A program made the position numbers and the translations under genes. A DNA stretch of 64,000 nucleotides from Dictyophora rubrovolvata (Eukaryota; Basidiomycota; Agaricomycetes; Phallales; Phallaceae): the NCBI GenBank assembly GCA_029959195.1, contig CP114119.1, forward strand, positions 1,178,001-1,242,000, read 5' to 3'. This document shows positions 11,748 through 25,380 of this stretch, piece by piece; the first letter of the stretch is position 1; the number at the start of each line of letters is the position of its first letter. The notes under the pieces were generated by a model. That model saw only the letters and a list, made by a program, of their open reading frames with translations. It did no database searches and was not told the origin of the DNA.

Positions 11748-14700
11748 CTAAACTAATTCACTCACGCCGATATCCAACGTCGTCTGGAGATCGTGATAAC
11801 GGAATAGATCGATGGCTTCGGTCTCTGCTACGCCGGAAAGATCGTTCGGTAGCCATATTATAGGCGGAGGAGCTAAAAGTTCTGGTGCATACAGTATACT
11901 GTGCATTTCTTCCGTATGGGTCATAAATGCTAAGGGGGGTAAACGGGGGGGTGCGTCTGGATTTGTTCGGGCAGCCGTTTCTGTAGCTGTAAGATCGTCT
12001 ATAGCTTCGGAATAAAGTGGTATAGGACCACGTTTTCTGACGGCAGGAGGAACCACAGCAAGTGTGATTGACATCATCTCTAGAACACTAGCGACGGAAC
12101 TCCGAGGAGGTTGAACAGGAGCACCAGATACTGAAGATCCTTCAGTATATGGATACCGATTTGCCTCGGCTTGTGCGCCCCGACTAAAATGATATAACAT
12201 GTGTTTGGTAATATCAGACAGAGCATTAGGTTGGATTGAACGCAATCTGAGTCGCGTGTATAATTCCGTGGTAAACAGAAGCAGGACTGAAATCCCAACT
12301 AGAACACCCCCAGTGACCCAAAGGCGTCTCGTAAGTACTATTAGACCTAGAATAAGGGGTTGCAGCATCATTAAACTGGCCAAGCGTTGTAACAGCCATA
12401 ATTGAAGCAATCCTCCTGTTTGTGGGGCTTCAATGTAGACGTAGCCTATGAGATACTTGTGTGCTGCGAATTATATCAGTCGAGGCATATGCCGAAGTTA
12501 TGGACAATTCACCCATGTTGGTTACTAATAGAAGTAAGCAAACCGGAGGGCCCACAATTGGAGAGATGATGCAAAAGGCGGCCGCGAATGTGACCGGTAA
12601 ATAGCAGCAGGCTAGAATAAAATTCTCATCGTATCTGCTCGGATATAGGTCTGTTATGGTATTAACGACAGTCACAACTTGTGGGCTGTATTGACGTACT
12701 TCTGAAGCGCTGACGTGGAGTTAAAGTAAACCTTTTCCGTTTAAGTAATTGAATTAAGCGTGTCGGTTGAACTATCCACAAGGCCGGAAATATCACAGTC
12801 AGCGCAAAGGTCAGAATGACAACAATGGGTACAGTGTATAAAAGACCGTCAGCGATTGCTCGAGTTTTATGTAACCCATTCGCAAACGATTCTAAAGAGA
12901 AAATTATGCTTCCACAGCCCAGTAGCCAAAAACAGTATGTTGTGTTTAGTAAAATGAAGGAAGCTTTAAATCCTCTGATATAGGCCGTGGACGCTGAAAC
13001 AATTCCTGTTGTTTGAGATGTGACTTGATAGCATAAAATAAATAAGAATAGTATAACAGCGCGTTAATACTCACAGTGTATAATTGGGAGTGTGAGCCAG
13101 ATAAGAAGAAGGATGAACAACGCTGGTGCCAACGTCGTTGTTAGGCCAGCGCCGATAGTGGAAATGTCATTTAAACGCCCGAAAACCCTTAAATAATGGG
13201 ATACTCCAGGACTTAAACTGACAATAAGACTGGTAATCGGAATCACTAGTAATTGAGTCAGGAAGATATGAGACGAGGAAAGGGAAAACTGAGCTCACTT
13301 ACTGATGCCACAAGAAACCATCGCGATTACACAAATGACACACCAAAAAATAATTTGACCGAAACCACCGATATCGACTTGCAGCTGTTCATATAGAACG
13401 TCTTCCTTTGACCTTCCTTCGATCACCTGAATATGAGGCAAATGCCTCAATCCCCGACCAACCAATAACCACCCTTTAATTCCATTACCGTTAGCGATCA
13501 AATCATAGCAAGACTGTTGTGCCTCAGCTATCTCCATATTAATGAATTTGAGCCTCGAACGCCACTCTCTGATATTATTGTAAATAATGCCAAGCTGGTC
13601 ATGATCCATTCCTGAAACTGGTCGAACGAACGGTCTTTGAGATTGCAGCCGTAGGTGAGGTGGCGGTACAGGATCAGTGTCTGATGCAAAATGGCTAGAC
13701 TTTAAACGCATGGCGAATGTAGAACGTCTATCAAACGATGTTCGATCCTGCTCTCGTCTCGGACGTGGACGTGGTTGAGAAATGCATTCGATGGAGTTAG
13801 CTCTAGAAGGAGATTGCACATTACTGTATTCTTGACTTTCCTCAGTCACGGGTTTGAGCCATCGGCTATCACTTTCAAGTCCATCCTGTAGGAATGCTTC
13901 ATTTTTGGCGATATTTCCTGACAAAGGCTCATGAGGGCCATGGCGGAGCTGTTCAGCGGAAAAATGGGCAGGGTTCATAGACCCAAGTCCGGCAATGTTT
14001 TCAAATCGAGACTCACTTCCCCATGAAAATACTCGGCTTAGGATGTGAGTTCCGCGTTGGGCTTCCTGAAATCTAGTCCCTATTATCCGTTGAGATATGC
14101 GAGTAGCAAGATTATCGCCATCCTTTTGTGGAAGTAGTTGACTTGTTCTTATATCTCGAAGCTTATAGAAAGAAGACGGCGCAAGGTAGGTTGTGGGCGT
14201 GTTTCCTAACGTATGAACGTGTCTTTCATTCGGGGCGTGGCGTCTCTGCGTCGAGATCAAATCAGTACTGATTGTATCTTAGGAGCATAACTAAATTCAA
14301 ACCAACAATTGAACCTCTCAATGCTTTGGGCCGACTGATATGGCGCTTCAAATCCGATGGTCCCATTTGTGGTGATGTAGGAGCTTCGTAATCAGTGATG
14401 GAAGGAAAAGGTGTTGATAACTGGAAGGAGTTGATATATTGGACTTCCGCAACTTCAAGATTGTTTAAAACGATATCTCGTTCTTGAATTAACTGGGAGA
14501 GGTGTGCAGTTTCGCTATAACATGTAAATTCAAAGTCGGAATTAGTCAAATGAAACACCTTACACGATGGAAAATAGATTCTGAACATCGATTTCTAAAT
14601 CTTTCCGTTTGGACGGCCCTTCCCCCAAGGCGAAATCGGAAGTCATGGTATTGGATTGATTTCCACTATCATCTTTAAAGCCCTGGCTTAACCCGATTTT

Positions 14701-15735
14701 AACAAGATAATCTTTGAGGACATTTTCGTTCCAACCAGCAAATCCACGAGCGTCAGCGAGACTTAGCCAGGCCATTTCAACACCTCCGCATTTGATGTCG
14801 AGCCATCGGCGGCGGTGAATAACAACTCGATTAAATTCGTAAAGAAATCTCAAAGCGGATACAGTCATCACTGCCACAACCAAAGCTCCCACAATAATGA
14901 TCCTGGTTCGGATATTTGGTGCCGTCAAAGCATCGTGATCCAAAAGAATCAGAAGTCTAAAAAGACTCAGATCCTGCATAGTCGAAAAACGACCACCCAA
15001 GATATCATTGCTTAAAACATGCGCGACACAAGGGGTCCGCACAAGGTACGCAGGAAGAGCTCCGAGCCCGACAATAGACCAAAAACAAACAACGATGAAA
15101 GTGTGCCATAGCGTACTTTGGGCAAGTCGTTCGTCTGATGGAAATTGTGCTGAATCTAAATTGAAATCCACATTGTTCGAAACTGCACCCGGCACGTCAC
15201 GATCATCCCGTCTGGGTGGAGCATGAAATTGGAGTGAAAAAAAGGCCCAAAACGATTTGGATAGGGATCTAGATCGATTCCTACGAAATGAACGAATTTG
15301 CAAAGAATCTGAATAGCCCAACCGACTTACTCGGGTGGTGGAAACCATTCTCTAGCCGCGTATAATTCTCGAAACTTTGGTCTGATGAATGCAAACGTCA
15401 ACTACATTGACGTAAAACCTATCAGTATAATTCTTTTGAGCTTATCATGACAATATGTTGAAACATACCCATAGAGAAGAACCAATAACAAACAAAACAA
15501 TAATGGAGACAATTATACCCAGAGCTGTTGAATCTGCTCCTTGACCAATACAAATCAGCCCGTGTATCATATCCGCACTTGAAGAGGATACATCAATGAT
15601 AGCTCTTCTGTTATCTTGATCCTGAGTAGCATTTGTGGCTAAAATAAGGATTGGCGGGGTAAGAAATGGGAGAATGCAGAGAGTCAATTTGGCTACGGAA
15701 TGAGTCTTAGGGAGCATAAAAGTCAGTAGTGACAT
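11748..15735 (-). CDS. CSC1/OSCA-like (DUF221, RSN1-type) membrane channel
   Basis: This large polytopic membrane protein belongs to the family of calcium-permeable, osmotic or mechanical stress-gated channels (CSC1/OSCA/TMEM63). The first exon has a hydrophobic leader and a first membrane segment (GIIVSIIVLFVIGSSLWVCF), followed by RPKFRELYAAREWF, the family's usual sequence after TM1. Two more membrane segments lie near 14850-15050, then a long cytosolic region with an insert rich in arginine and serine (about 13650-14250). After it come KFINMEIAEAQQSCYDLI and the multi-span pore region (about 12250-13350), with GAGLTTTLAPALFILLLIWL and other spans. The C-terminal tail contains IWLPNDLSGVAETEAIDLFR, which resembles the tail of basidiomycete DUF221 proteins as I know them. 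Several short introns separate the exons. The start at 15735 gives a credible signal or anchor. Channel activity itself is inferred from the family. Confidence 0.82.
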
Positions 15736-15959
15736 GATTGTTTCGTGACTGTATTGTAAAGCGTGTTTATCGCTTCACGTCTGTGGAAATATTTGTTCGG
15801 AGAAGTCTCCAAGTGAGGTTACACGGTTCGTGCATTGGGTGATGACCTAATCATTGTTCAAGAGCGCAGCGCCTATGGAAGTTTGATGTGCATGGTGGTG
15901 ACACGCGTGACGCATGTGCTTTGCACCGTCCTTAGTGCCGCTCGACGTTGTCGTCTGAA

Positions 15960-16980
15960 ATGCCTCCATCTCCAACTCGTAAGACTCGAGAGAAATATGA
16001 AAATGGGAGTTCCTCTTACAGCTATCTCCATTGAACAGGTAAAAAATCTAGATATGCGACTCGCTCTTATTGGGCCGCCTCTTCGGAAGAAGACGTGCCA
16101 GATACTATGAAGTTTTCACTTTTACTTTTATACTCACGCTATCACTGAATGCCGCCAGTGCGTCGGACGTGCTAGGCCTTCTAAAAGATCTTCAAAGTAC
16201 CGTGTTACATGCTTTAATCATATTGATCTCTCAGTAATCTCGTTTCTTTAAGGGAAGCAAAATACGAGAGCAAGCAAAGAGACCGATTGGCATAAAAAGC
16301 TACTTCACGAAAAAGTTGACAAACAAACGCAGGATTTCAGGGGTAAATCGGAAATATATATGTATGGTGTTTCATGTACAGCATACTTCTTCTAATCGTG
16401 GCAGTAGAAATACCGTCAAAGGCGCCTTGAACGGCTTAAGGAGATTAGAATGGGACCCTCAGGCAACATTTGGTCATCTAGCTGCCCAGTTTAGAATCCG
16501 TACCGTGAGCAGCTTCGATATCATTTCTATGAACATTTTTCAATCACGAGAACAGAAACATGCGGAGGGGGTACTTAGAGTCAACCACGACCTCGTCTTG
16601 AAAGCATCTGAGGAACGACTGGAAACAATTGAGAAGAACAGCTCTGAACGTGAGTTTTTAGCTTTAGGATTATAGTGGTGTTCCGAGGCCTTCAATCATT
16701 CATCCCCCGATATAGTTTGTTCTCATAAAGCAAAGTTGACCAAAGCCGGTAGCGAGCTAAAGCGAGTGGCCAAAAAAGAATTAGAAGAGTGTTTTGAACA
16801 GCGAAAGGTAAAGTCGCGGTCTTCCCGGAATATTTATGCATATAGGCGGTCGGATTCACAGCCAGGTCTCGTCAGAATGCAATGGATGCTCAAGCTTACA
16901 TCAAGTACTATAGACAGCTACTGCTTAAATGAGAAGATTGTAAGAGAAGTGAGATGTCATTTCCTAAGTGAGTAGCTTAG
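15960..16980 (+). CDS. Unrecognised multi-exon gene, possibly decaying
   Basis: I do not recognise this gene. An ATG at 15960 opens MPPSPTRKTREKY. Downstream, exon-like stretches with intron-like borders encode DWHKKLLHEKVDKQTQDFR (near 16290), then RNTVKGALNGLRRLEWDPQ (16400-16640) and a charged helical stretch to IEKNSSE. Next come LTKAGSELKRVAKKELEECF (16736-16808) and, after a further intron, ARSRQNAMDAQAYIKYYRQ, stopping near 16930. The final segments look helical and coiled-coil prone. Between 16050 and 16260 two frames are open, one giving a hydrophobic LTLSLNAASASDVLGLL, and I could not join all exons cleanly; borders are therefore approximate. The gene stands between the channel gene and the start of the repeat island, so damage by repeats is possible. 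Confidence 0.4.
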
Positions 16981-17270
16981 GTTTTATTGAGGATAAACAC
17001 TTGTAGACTAAGGAAATTCTCACAACTTGGGTTTTCCTGCCTTATCTGGGGATGGTGATTGTAAGGTGTCCGCAGGTTAAGTAGACCTTGTATGCAGTAG
17101 ATAGTGAATACAAATTGATTTAAATAATAATTGTCTTGTGAGGGCTAAGGCTAAGTGGTGTGAATTCTTGAATAATAAGTTGAGGTCTTATTGTTGAAGC
17201 TGAGAGAGTCAAGGATATGAATAATTGGTTGATTTAGCAACAAAGTTGCTAAATTGATAGTTGCAAGCTG
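16981..17270. other. Unassigned stretch at the left edge of the repeat island
   Basis: No gene or known repeat is visible. The only structure is a small palindrome near 17227 (TAGCAACAAAGTTGCTA). The sequence is AT-rich and leads into the first LTR-like start, TGTCACGG, at 17271. Confidence 0.35.
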
Positions 17271-17741
17271 TCACGGTATGCTGGCAGCACTGTTTCATTT
17301 TTCTTCTGTTTTCTGTTTTCCATTCTCCCTTATTCCTGATCCTTTCATGCTCACTCTGTTTTTGCTTATTTCTGTCATGGTATGCTAGTGACACTTTCTG
17401 TTTTTCCGTTTTCCCATTTTCCCATTCTCCCATATTCATGCTCTTTCTGTGTTTATTCTGCCCTTTCTCACTTTCTCAAATTTCTGACTATTTCTTGTTT
17501 TCAACTCATTCTCTTGAATTCGGTCTTCAACCAAATTCTCATTTTCATTCGTTATCACCGCGGATCCCATGGGGATCAACTGAGCACCTGTACTTGTAGA
17601 TATATAGTCGTTTTCTCTAGAGGAGGATCCCTAAGCTTTTTCTTTTAGGTTTTCCCTCCTCTAGGTGAGTAGCTAGTCATTTCCCACAAACAGATCTTAG
17701 GTTTTCCCTCCTCTAGGTGTGTACCCTGAGTTGCCCTAACA
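17271..17741 (+). mobile_element. Solo LTR of family A, set within a fragment of a variant copy
   Basis: A complete family A LTR runs 17373-17741, opening with TGTCATGGTATGCTAG and closing with GAGTTGCCCTAACA. The 100 bases before it open with TGTCACGGTATGCTGG and share the CATTCTCCC motif, so they look like the start of a diverged family A copy interrupted by the second. No coding sequence is present. I found no matching target duplication. Confidence 0.65.
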
Positions 17742-18216
17742 CATATATGTAGTCATTTTTGTCAGGGTACACTAGCACTGTCCCCTTCTTTTCCTCTGTT
17801 TATCTTCAGTTCTTATCTATTTTATTCATTTCCATATGTCTTGTATTTTATCCCATCTCTTGCTTTCCCCTTTCCTTCTGTATTCCCATTCTTTCCTTCA
17901 ATGGGTGCTGAGCACCCATTCCCATCAGCATCATGGCCTAGGCCCCAGCTAAAAGTCTGGGACCAGTGCGTATCCACGCCCAGTCCATGAACTGATAGTT
18001 GTGTACAACCTTTACCGTTTTTCATAGTATATAGTTAATAGCCCTAGATGTCATGATCTGATTCATGACATCACTAGCGATACGGACTTCTTATCACATT
18101 CCCTTATCGTATCGTACTTAAACATTATCTTATCATGATCGCTTTGCAGATGCTATGACCGGAAGTCTTATCAGACTTCATCACTGTTTTCATAAAGTCC
18201 TAGATGCCGTCATCTT

Positions 18217-18879
18217 TGTTATGTAACCACTTCACCTCTCTCACCAAAAACACGAAGATAATGTTTCTGATAACAAAACCGGAAAAAACACAACAGAAAA
18301 TCAGCAAAACCAAATTAACTCAGACTTCTACGCTTTTTGTCTTTCACTTCTACTTCTTTTCCAATCCTTTTTGCCGATAACATCATACATGACACAATCG
18401 GGAAAAACACTTTAACCAAAGGAAAATAGTAGGAAAAAGGTTACGTTTATTCAGGCTCATCTATTTTTCCTTTGTTATTATTTACATCATTATTGTATCA
18501 TGTATTGTATCATTACGATGTAATAAGTAGAATTAGTTTAGCCCTAAACATGTATAAAAAGGGCTCTAAAAAGCATGTATCTAGCATCCTTTTATTGCAA
18601 CAGACACACAGTGTTAGCTAATACAGCTTATTAAATAATAAAAGGGTCACATTAGTTTCTTGTGCTCTCAAACCTCTTATCTAATACTATCTGAGGCTTG
18701 TCCACAAGTCTCACTCTAATACTACACTTACTCACTAACAGTTATATAGATTGAGAACTCTCTAAAGGAGATTGGATATTCCTGGCCTATCTTTCATTAG
18801 CAATGAGTCTAGACAAATACTTAACAAGTAATTGTATGTGATTCTATTTGATTGCCATACATCAAGGAGTTACATAACA
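18217..18879 (+). repeat. 5' LTR of Gypsy-1
   Basis: The repeat begins TGTTATGTAACC and ends GTTACATAACA. TATAAAAAGGG near 18552 is a likely TATA box for the element transcript. The sequence just after the LTR (TGGTGGACG near 18884) is a candidate primer-binding site; I did not identify the tRNA. Confidence 0.92.
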
Positions 18880-21800
18880 AAACTGGTGGACGTTCTGGGA
18901 AAGGGATTCCTTGTATCTTCTTGGAAAGACCTTTCCTAGCACTTTACAATACTGTTAAATCTCTGGATAATCTCCTTCTATTCCATTACTTCCTACCAAC
19001 CTCTCATATTCTACTACTGCTGTCTCTGGTCAAACTCGGTCAACTTGGTTGCCTTCTGACTCTGTTATAGACCCTCCACCTGATTCACCATCCAGGGCTA
19101 CTACATCTGGCCCTTTTCAACCTTATCCTCTTATTCAAACTCAAATTTCAAATATGAAATCAGGAGGATCTAATTTGTCAAAGTCACCCACTGTCACTAC
19201 AGGCATTGATGTTACTATCCCTCTGTCATCATCAGAGATTGTTGACATCAATGACTATAATTGTCAATCACTCACCACTATCAATGCTAAGGAAACTATG
19301 CCTATGCTCAACAGGACTCCTTTTGTTCCAGGAACCTGTAGACTCAGAAGTTCCTATAAAAACAACAAGGAGCTGGAGATGAGGAAGAATGCAATCCTTA
19401 GTATTGCTCATACTCTCATTGTCAATTCTGACAGAATTACTTCAGCACCTCTGCCCAAGGAAGCGGAAGTCTTAGCTCAGGAAATCCTCTCCAAACTAGA
19501 CAAGGTCCTGATTGGGATTCCCTATCTCAATAAGACTATGGAACAAATTGGATATTATCTCGATCCTATTAAGTTTGATAACTTCAAACTTATGCTCTCC
19601 AACTGTACAAAAAGAGCACAAGAAAAGCGACATGGACCCTTGTCCATTCCTATCTGGGGTATTGACAATTATGCCTTAGATATCTGGTAAGCAAATGATT
19701 TTGAAATGCTTGCTGTCTTGTACAGAGATGATGTGGAAACATTCTTATCTTATCTTCATCATGACAATGTCCTCTTTCTTCCAACACCATCCAAAGGAAA
19801 GAAGGTCAATATAGAACCAGCCTTATTGGAGATTGGGAGGGTCACTCCCAAGATCAGACAAGTCAAAGAAGAGGACATCCCCTTCTACTCCAGCCTTTCC
19901 CAGAGCCCTAAGGTTTCAACCCATACTACCAAAGGGTTTGAAGATATGAAAAAGGTTTAGGTTCAAAGACAATTTGAATCAAGAATAGCAGAAACTTCCT
20001 ATACTGCTAAACCTCTTCAAATCTCTGATTCTAGAAGAATCTCTGAACTCTTTAGTGAACTAACCTTTACTGCTCAGAGCTCTCTATCCAGAAGACAAGC
20101 TGCTAAAGCTCCAGGAGGAGGAGACTCTGATCCTTCCTCCAAAGAGGATGATGACACTCCCTTCAGAACTCCTCACAGGCCTTCTATTCCTCACAAAAGG
20201 AAAGGAGGAAAAGGAAACAATAATGATGGAGATTCTGATCCCTCTGAACCTTCAGATGGAGGAGGATGAAGAGGTCCTTCAGGAAAAAAAAGTTTCAAAT
20301 CATACTTCAAGAAACACCTCAAACCTCTTGAAAAAGAAACTCACTTTGACAACAAGCTGAAGGCTGATGTCATTCCTAAATGGGATGGTGATCCAGACAC
20401 CATTGCTAGATGGATTAACAAAGTCAACAACCTCTCTGAAATGAGCAGTAAAATCTATGAATAACTTGGTGTTGTTGTTCCAACCAGATTGGAGAAGGAA
20501 GCTGATTCTTGGTTCTGGTCATTGCCACTTCACTATCAAAGGGACATTACTTAGAATTGGGGAACTCTGAGAACTGCTATAGGATCTTACTACATGAACA
20601 GAGCATGGCTGGATAAGCAAAAGAGCCAAGCAAACAAGGCCCATTACAGAGAGTCTGGCCATTCTAATGAAAATTCTACTACATATTTCATTAGAAAGAC
20701 AGACCTCCTCAATCTGATCTACAGTTACTCTGATTCAGAAATTATGATAGAAGTAATGGAAGGAGCACCATGCTTTTGGGCAACTATCTTGGATCCACAT
20801 CGCTGCAAGGATCTTATAGAATTCTCTGTGGCGATCAAATATCATGAAGATGCTCTTCAATCTCATGCATTTGGAATCCAAGATGTGTCTCTTGAAAAGA
20901 GACTCAAGACTCTGGAAATAACTATCAGAAATAATGCCAGATCTCCAACTGCCAAGTTTGTTCCAAGATTCAGGGCAAGGACTAATTTAATTGGACAAAT
21001 ACCTCTTCTTAGCAAACCTCCTTTTCCCAAAGATGACTCCAATGTTTCTAAAGGAACTCCTCCCGAAAAGAAAGGAGCTAGACCATGCAGGCATTGTGAA
21101 AGTGCTAAACACTGGGATAATGAATGCAAACATGCCAAGAAAGGAGCAAGAAAGGTTAGAGCTAACTTTGCCAATCCTGACCCTGAATACATAGAAGCAA
21201 TGGAAGAGTATGAAGAAGTATATCTTAATATAACTTCAGAAGAAGAAGAGCCTCCTGATCTAGTTTCCTTACCAGATAAAGCTGATGAAAAATCTAACAA
21301 TTCAAACCAGGATTTTCATGAAGCCCTTTAGGTGCAGTTGTCTTTGAGACACAGCCAAGCTTACAGGCTGAAACTATGAAGACACAATCTTCTCTGGGGG
21401 GATCCGAGTTCATGGGCAGGAAGGATGATGAAATTCCTGGAAGGAAGAGAAAACTTCTCAATGGGATTTTTAAGGTTTCAAACTTTATGGGAAATATCTG
21501 TAAATCTGTCACTCAAGATGTTCTGTCACTGCTAAGAATGATGGCAAGACTACCTGGATGTTCATTCTTAGGAGCGCAAGCTACTGCGGCAGAAGCATGG
21601 ATAGGAAGCTATGGGATAAACAAGTCTAGAGTTGTAATTGACTCAGGAGCTGATATCACTCTTATATCTCACACTTTCCTTTCTAAAATGAAGGATCCTC
21701 CAAGAATCAAGGTTGGACAAAAAATCAATCTAATTCAAGTTACGGGATCTTCAAGCATTTCGGGATTTATCTCGCTTCCCATTTACTTTGACACCAATAA

Positions 21801-24800
21801 TGGACCCATTGAAATTGTTGTGGAAGCCTATGTGATTAAAGGAATGACTACTCCTTTTATTCTTGGAAATGATTTTGCGGATCAGTATGCTATCTCTATC
21901 ATCAGAAATGACAAAGGTGCAATATTGTATTTCAAAAATTCTGGACGGACAATCAAGGTTTAGAACTCTTTAGGAACAAGTTTTTCAAAAGGATCTGGAA
22001 AAGTCTTTACAATCTTCAGCAAAAAAAAAGAGAAAAATCCAAAACCTCTCTTTACTCTCAAAAAGAATGATACTTTGGTTTGAGCAGGAGCATCAGTTAT
22101 TATTCCTCCTCAAACTAGCAGTTCCATTCCTGTTAGATTGAACTTCCCAAAAGACTGTGACTATGCCTATGTTGAAAAGATCTTTATTTCCAACAGAGGA
22201 GAAGAAGACCTATATGCAGCACCAGATTCTCTAATTCCCAAGGAAAATCCTTGACTACATATTTCAAACTTTTCTGGTTTTCCTGTGCACATTCATGAAA
22301 GACAAGTACTCGGATACTCTCATAATCCAAATACTTGGTTAGATAATCCTAAACATCTTTTCAAGGAAAGTTTTGACAAGCTTAATACACACTCTATTAT
22401 GGTAAAGAGCCTGGTCGACTCCTTGTCATCCAAAGCCTCCTGTTCCCTATTAGTCAGACAAGAAGAAGCAATTGGAGGTCCTAAACTTGCAGAAGTTCCT
22501 CCAGAAGAAATTTCTTCCTCTCGATTACTGGATGAAGTAGATCTTTTAAAAGGATTGTCTTCTAAATAAGCCGAAGACCTCAAGAAGGTTTTGTTATCTA
22601 ACCAAGAAGCATTTGGATTAGATGGAAGACTTGGACATTATCCCATATATGTGGAAATTTCTCTTAGAGATGGAACGAAGGAAATATCTGTTCCACTGTT
22701 CTTTGCATCACCAAAGTCACAACAAGTCATTGATGAGTAAATGGATAAATGGCTCCAGTTACAAGTTATAAAGCCATTCAAGAGTCTTTGGGGAGCACCT
22801 GCGTTCATTGTTTATAAACAGGAGAAACCTAGGATAGTAATCAACTATCAGAAACTGAATGAAAATGTTATTCCGGATGAATTTTCTCTGCCAAGACAGG
22901 ATGATATTCTGAAGTCCTTAATAGGTCGTCAATGGTTGACTACATTGGATGCACTTGCTGGATTTACTCAGCTGGAAATCCTAGAGAAAGATAGGGAAAA
23001 AACAGCTTTCAGAATGCATCGAGGACTGTTCCAATTTATCAGGATGCCATTCGGCTTTAGAAATGGTCCTGCGGTTTTCCAACAAGTCATACAGAATGTT
23101 CTTGCACCTTATCTTTGGATATTTTCACTGGTCTACATAGATGATATTATCTTCAAAAACTTTTGAAGACCATCTGTCACATATTGATTTAGTCTTGAAA
23201 GCTATCATTGGTGCATGAATCACACTTTCTCCCGCAAAGTGTTATTTTGCATACCAATCCCTCAAGCTACTCGGTCAGAAGGTTTCAAGACTCGGATTGT
23301 CTACCTACAAGGAAAAAATTGATGCTATTATTCAACTTTCTGAGCCGAGAAACATTCACGAACTCCAAACATTTCTAGGAATGATAGTATACTTTGCTGC
23401 ATATATTCCATACTATGTGTGAATTGTAAACCCATTATTCTCTTTGCTCAAAAAGAAAACAAACTGGATATGGGAAGAACCTCAACAATGAGCTTTTGAA
23501 CTTGCCAAAACAGCACTTACAAGTGCCCCAGTCAGAGCCTATCCCATCCCAAGGCTGGGTTACAGACTTTATACTGATGCTTGCGATATTGGTGTTACAG
23601 CAATTCTCCAACAAATCCAGCCTATGGCTATCAAAGATTTGAAAGGAACAAAAGCATACAAAAAATTGGAAACTGCTTACAAGAAGGGAGAACCCATACC
23701 AAATCTCGTCATTGCGGTTTCTAAAGATGAAACCTTACCTCAGAACGGGACTTGGGCCAATAACTTCGAAAACACCATTGTCTATGTTGAAAGAGTTATT
23801 GCATACTGGTCTAGAACCTTGAAATCTGCTGAGGGAAATTACTCTCCAACAGAAAGAGAAGCCTTAGCTCTGAAGGATGGTCTCATCAAGTTCCAGTCAT
23901 ACATTGAGGGAGAAAACATCTATGCAATCACTGATCATGCAGCGTTGACTTGGACTAAAACTTACCAGAATATCAATCGAAGACTGCTCACTTGGGGAAC
24001 AATCTTTGCTGCCTATCCTGAATTAAAAATTGTTCATTGAGCAGGATGGGTTCATTCGAATGTTGATCCAATTTCAAGACTCAGGAGAAGAATTCCTGAA
24101 GAAATGAGACCGATTGCTGACAGTCTAAATTCTCTCAATTTGTCCACAGCAGAAGAGGGTCCTCTGTCAAATTTGTTTGAAGAACTTGGATCTGAATTTG
24201 AATCCAAAATTCTTTAAGTCTGTGTCAAAACTCTTACTGTGGAAGTCGAAACAGGAATAGACCATCAAGAATTCATGATTCCATTGGAAAATCCTTACAT
24301 GGGATCTGTGTCTATTCCTTATACTACTGCCCACGGTTATTCAATTCTGATCGTAGCAGATAAACAAGAAATCGAAAAATTTGTCAAAAGCTACAAACAG
24401 GATAATCACTTCTGAAGAGTCATGAAAGGACTAAAGAATGAAGAAGATTGGGAAAAACCCACTTATCCCCAATATTATATGGGTGATGAAGGACTTTTGA
24501 TATTCGAAGACGAATCAGGACGGACCAGACTCTGCGTTCCAAAAAAGATCCAACTTGAAATAATGAAGTCAGTCCACAATAAATTATCAGAAGGTGCCCA
24601 TGAAGGATATCACAAGACTTACAATAGGATTGCATCAAGTTTTTATTGGCCAAGAATGTCATGAGATATTCTCCGATATGTCTGAACTTGCGACATTTGT
24701 CAAAAGATCAAGCCACGAAAACATTTACCTGTAGGATTGCTCCAACCCATTGCAATTCCAGGATGGCCATTTGAAGTTGTCACCATGGACTTTATAATGG

Positions 24801-25380
24801 AACTTCCAAAAAGCGGAGATTACGATGCTATTCTAGTTGTTGTGGACAAGCTTACTAAATTCACAATAATTTCACCATGCACTTCGGACATCAATGAAGA
24901 AGAAACTACAAACCTACTCTTCCAAACTGTCTTCAAAGTGTATGGACTGCCAAGACAAATTATCTCGGATCGAGACTCATGCTGGACCGGTTGGTTTTGG
25001 GAAAGCATATGTCGCCAATTGGGAATCAAAAGAGCACTGACAACAGCATATCATCCACAAAGTGATGGACAAAGCAAAATACTTAATCAAACTCTTGAAG
25101 TTTGTTTACGCGCTTACATTGGACCGGAATGAGATAATTGGAGCACCTTATTGGATGGATTTATGCTATCATACAACACAGCAGTACACTCTGCTATGGG
25201 ATTTACTCCTTCTTTTCTCCTATTTGGTTTCAAACCTCTGTCGCAACTTAAAATGCTGGCACCAACACAAAACGAAGTCACTTAATAGAACAAGCTACAG
25301 CTGATAAACAAGCAGAAATGTTAGCATTAAAATCAAAAACGGAAAAACCGAAACCTCAACATAAATGAAAAAGGTCAACG

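Noticed and set aside
17261-17648. Overlapping hydrophobic ORFs in the first LTR region
   Set aside because: They come from the pyrimidine-rich family A LTR and recur as equally meaningless frames in the other A copies (40464-40731, 49298-49645).
20863-21300. 145-codon minus-strand ORF
   Set aside because: It lies opposite the Gypsy-1 gag region with its CCHC motif; it is a shadow frame with no features of its own.
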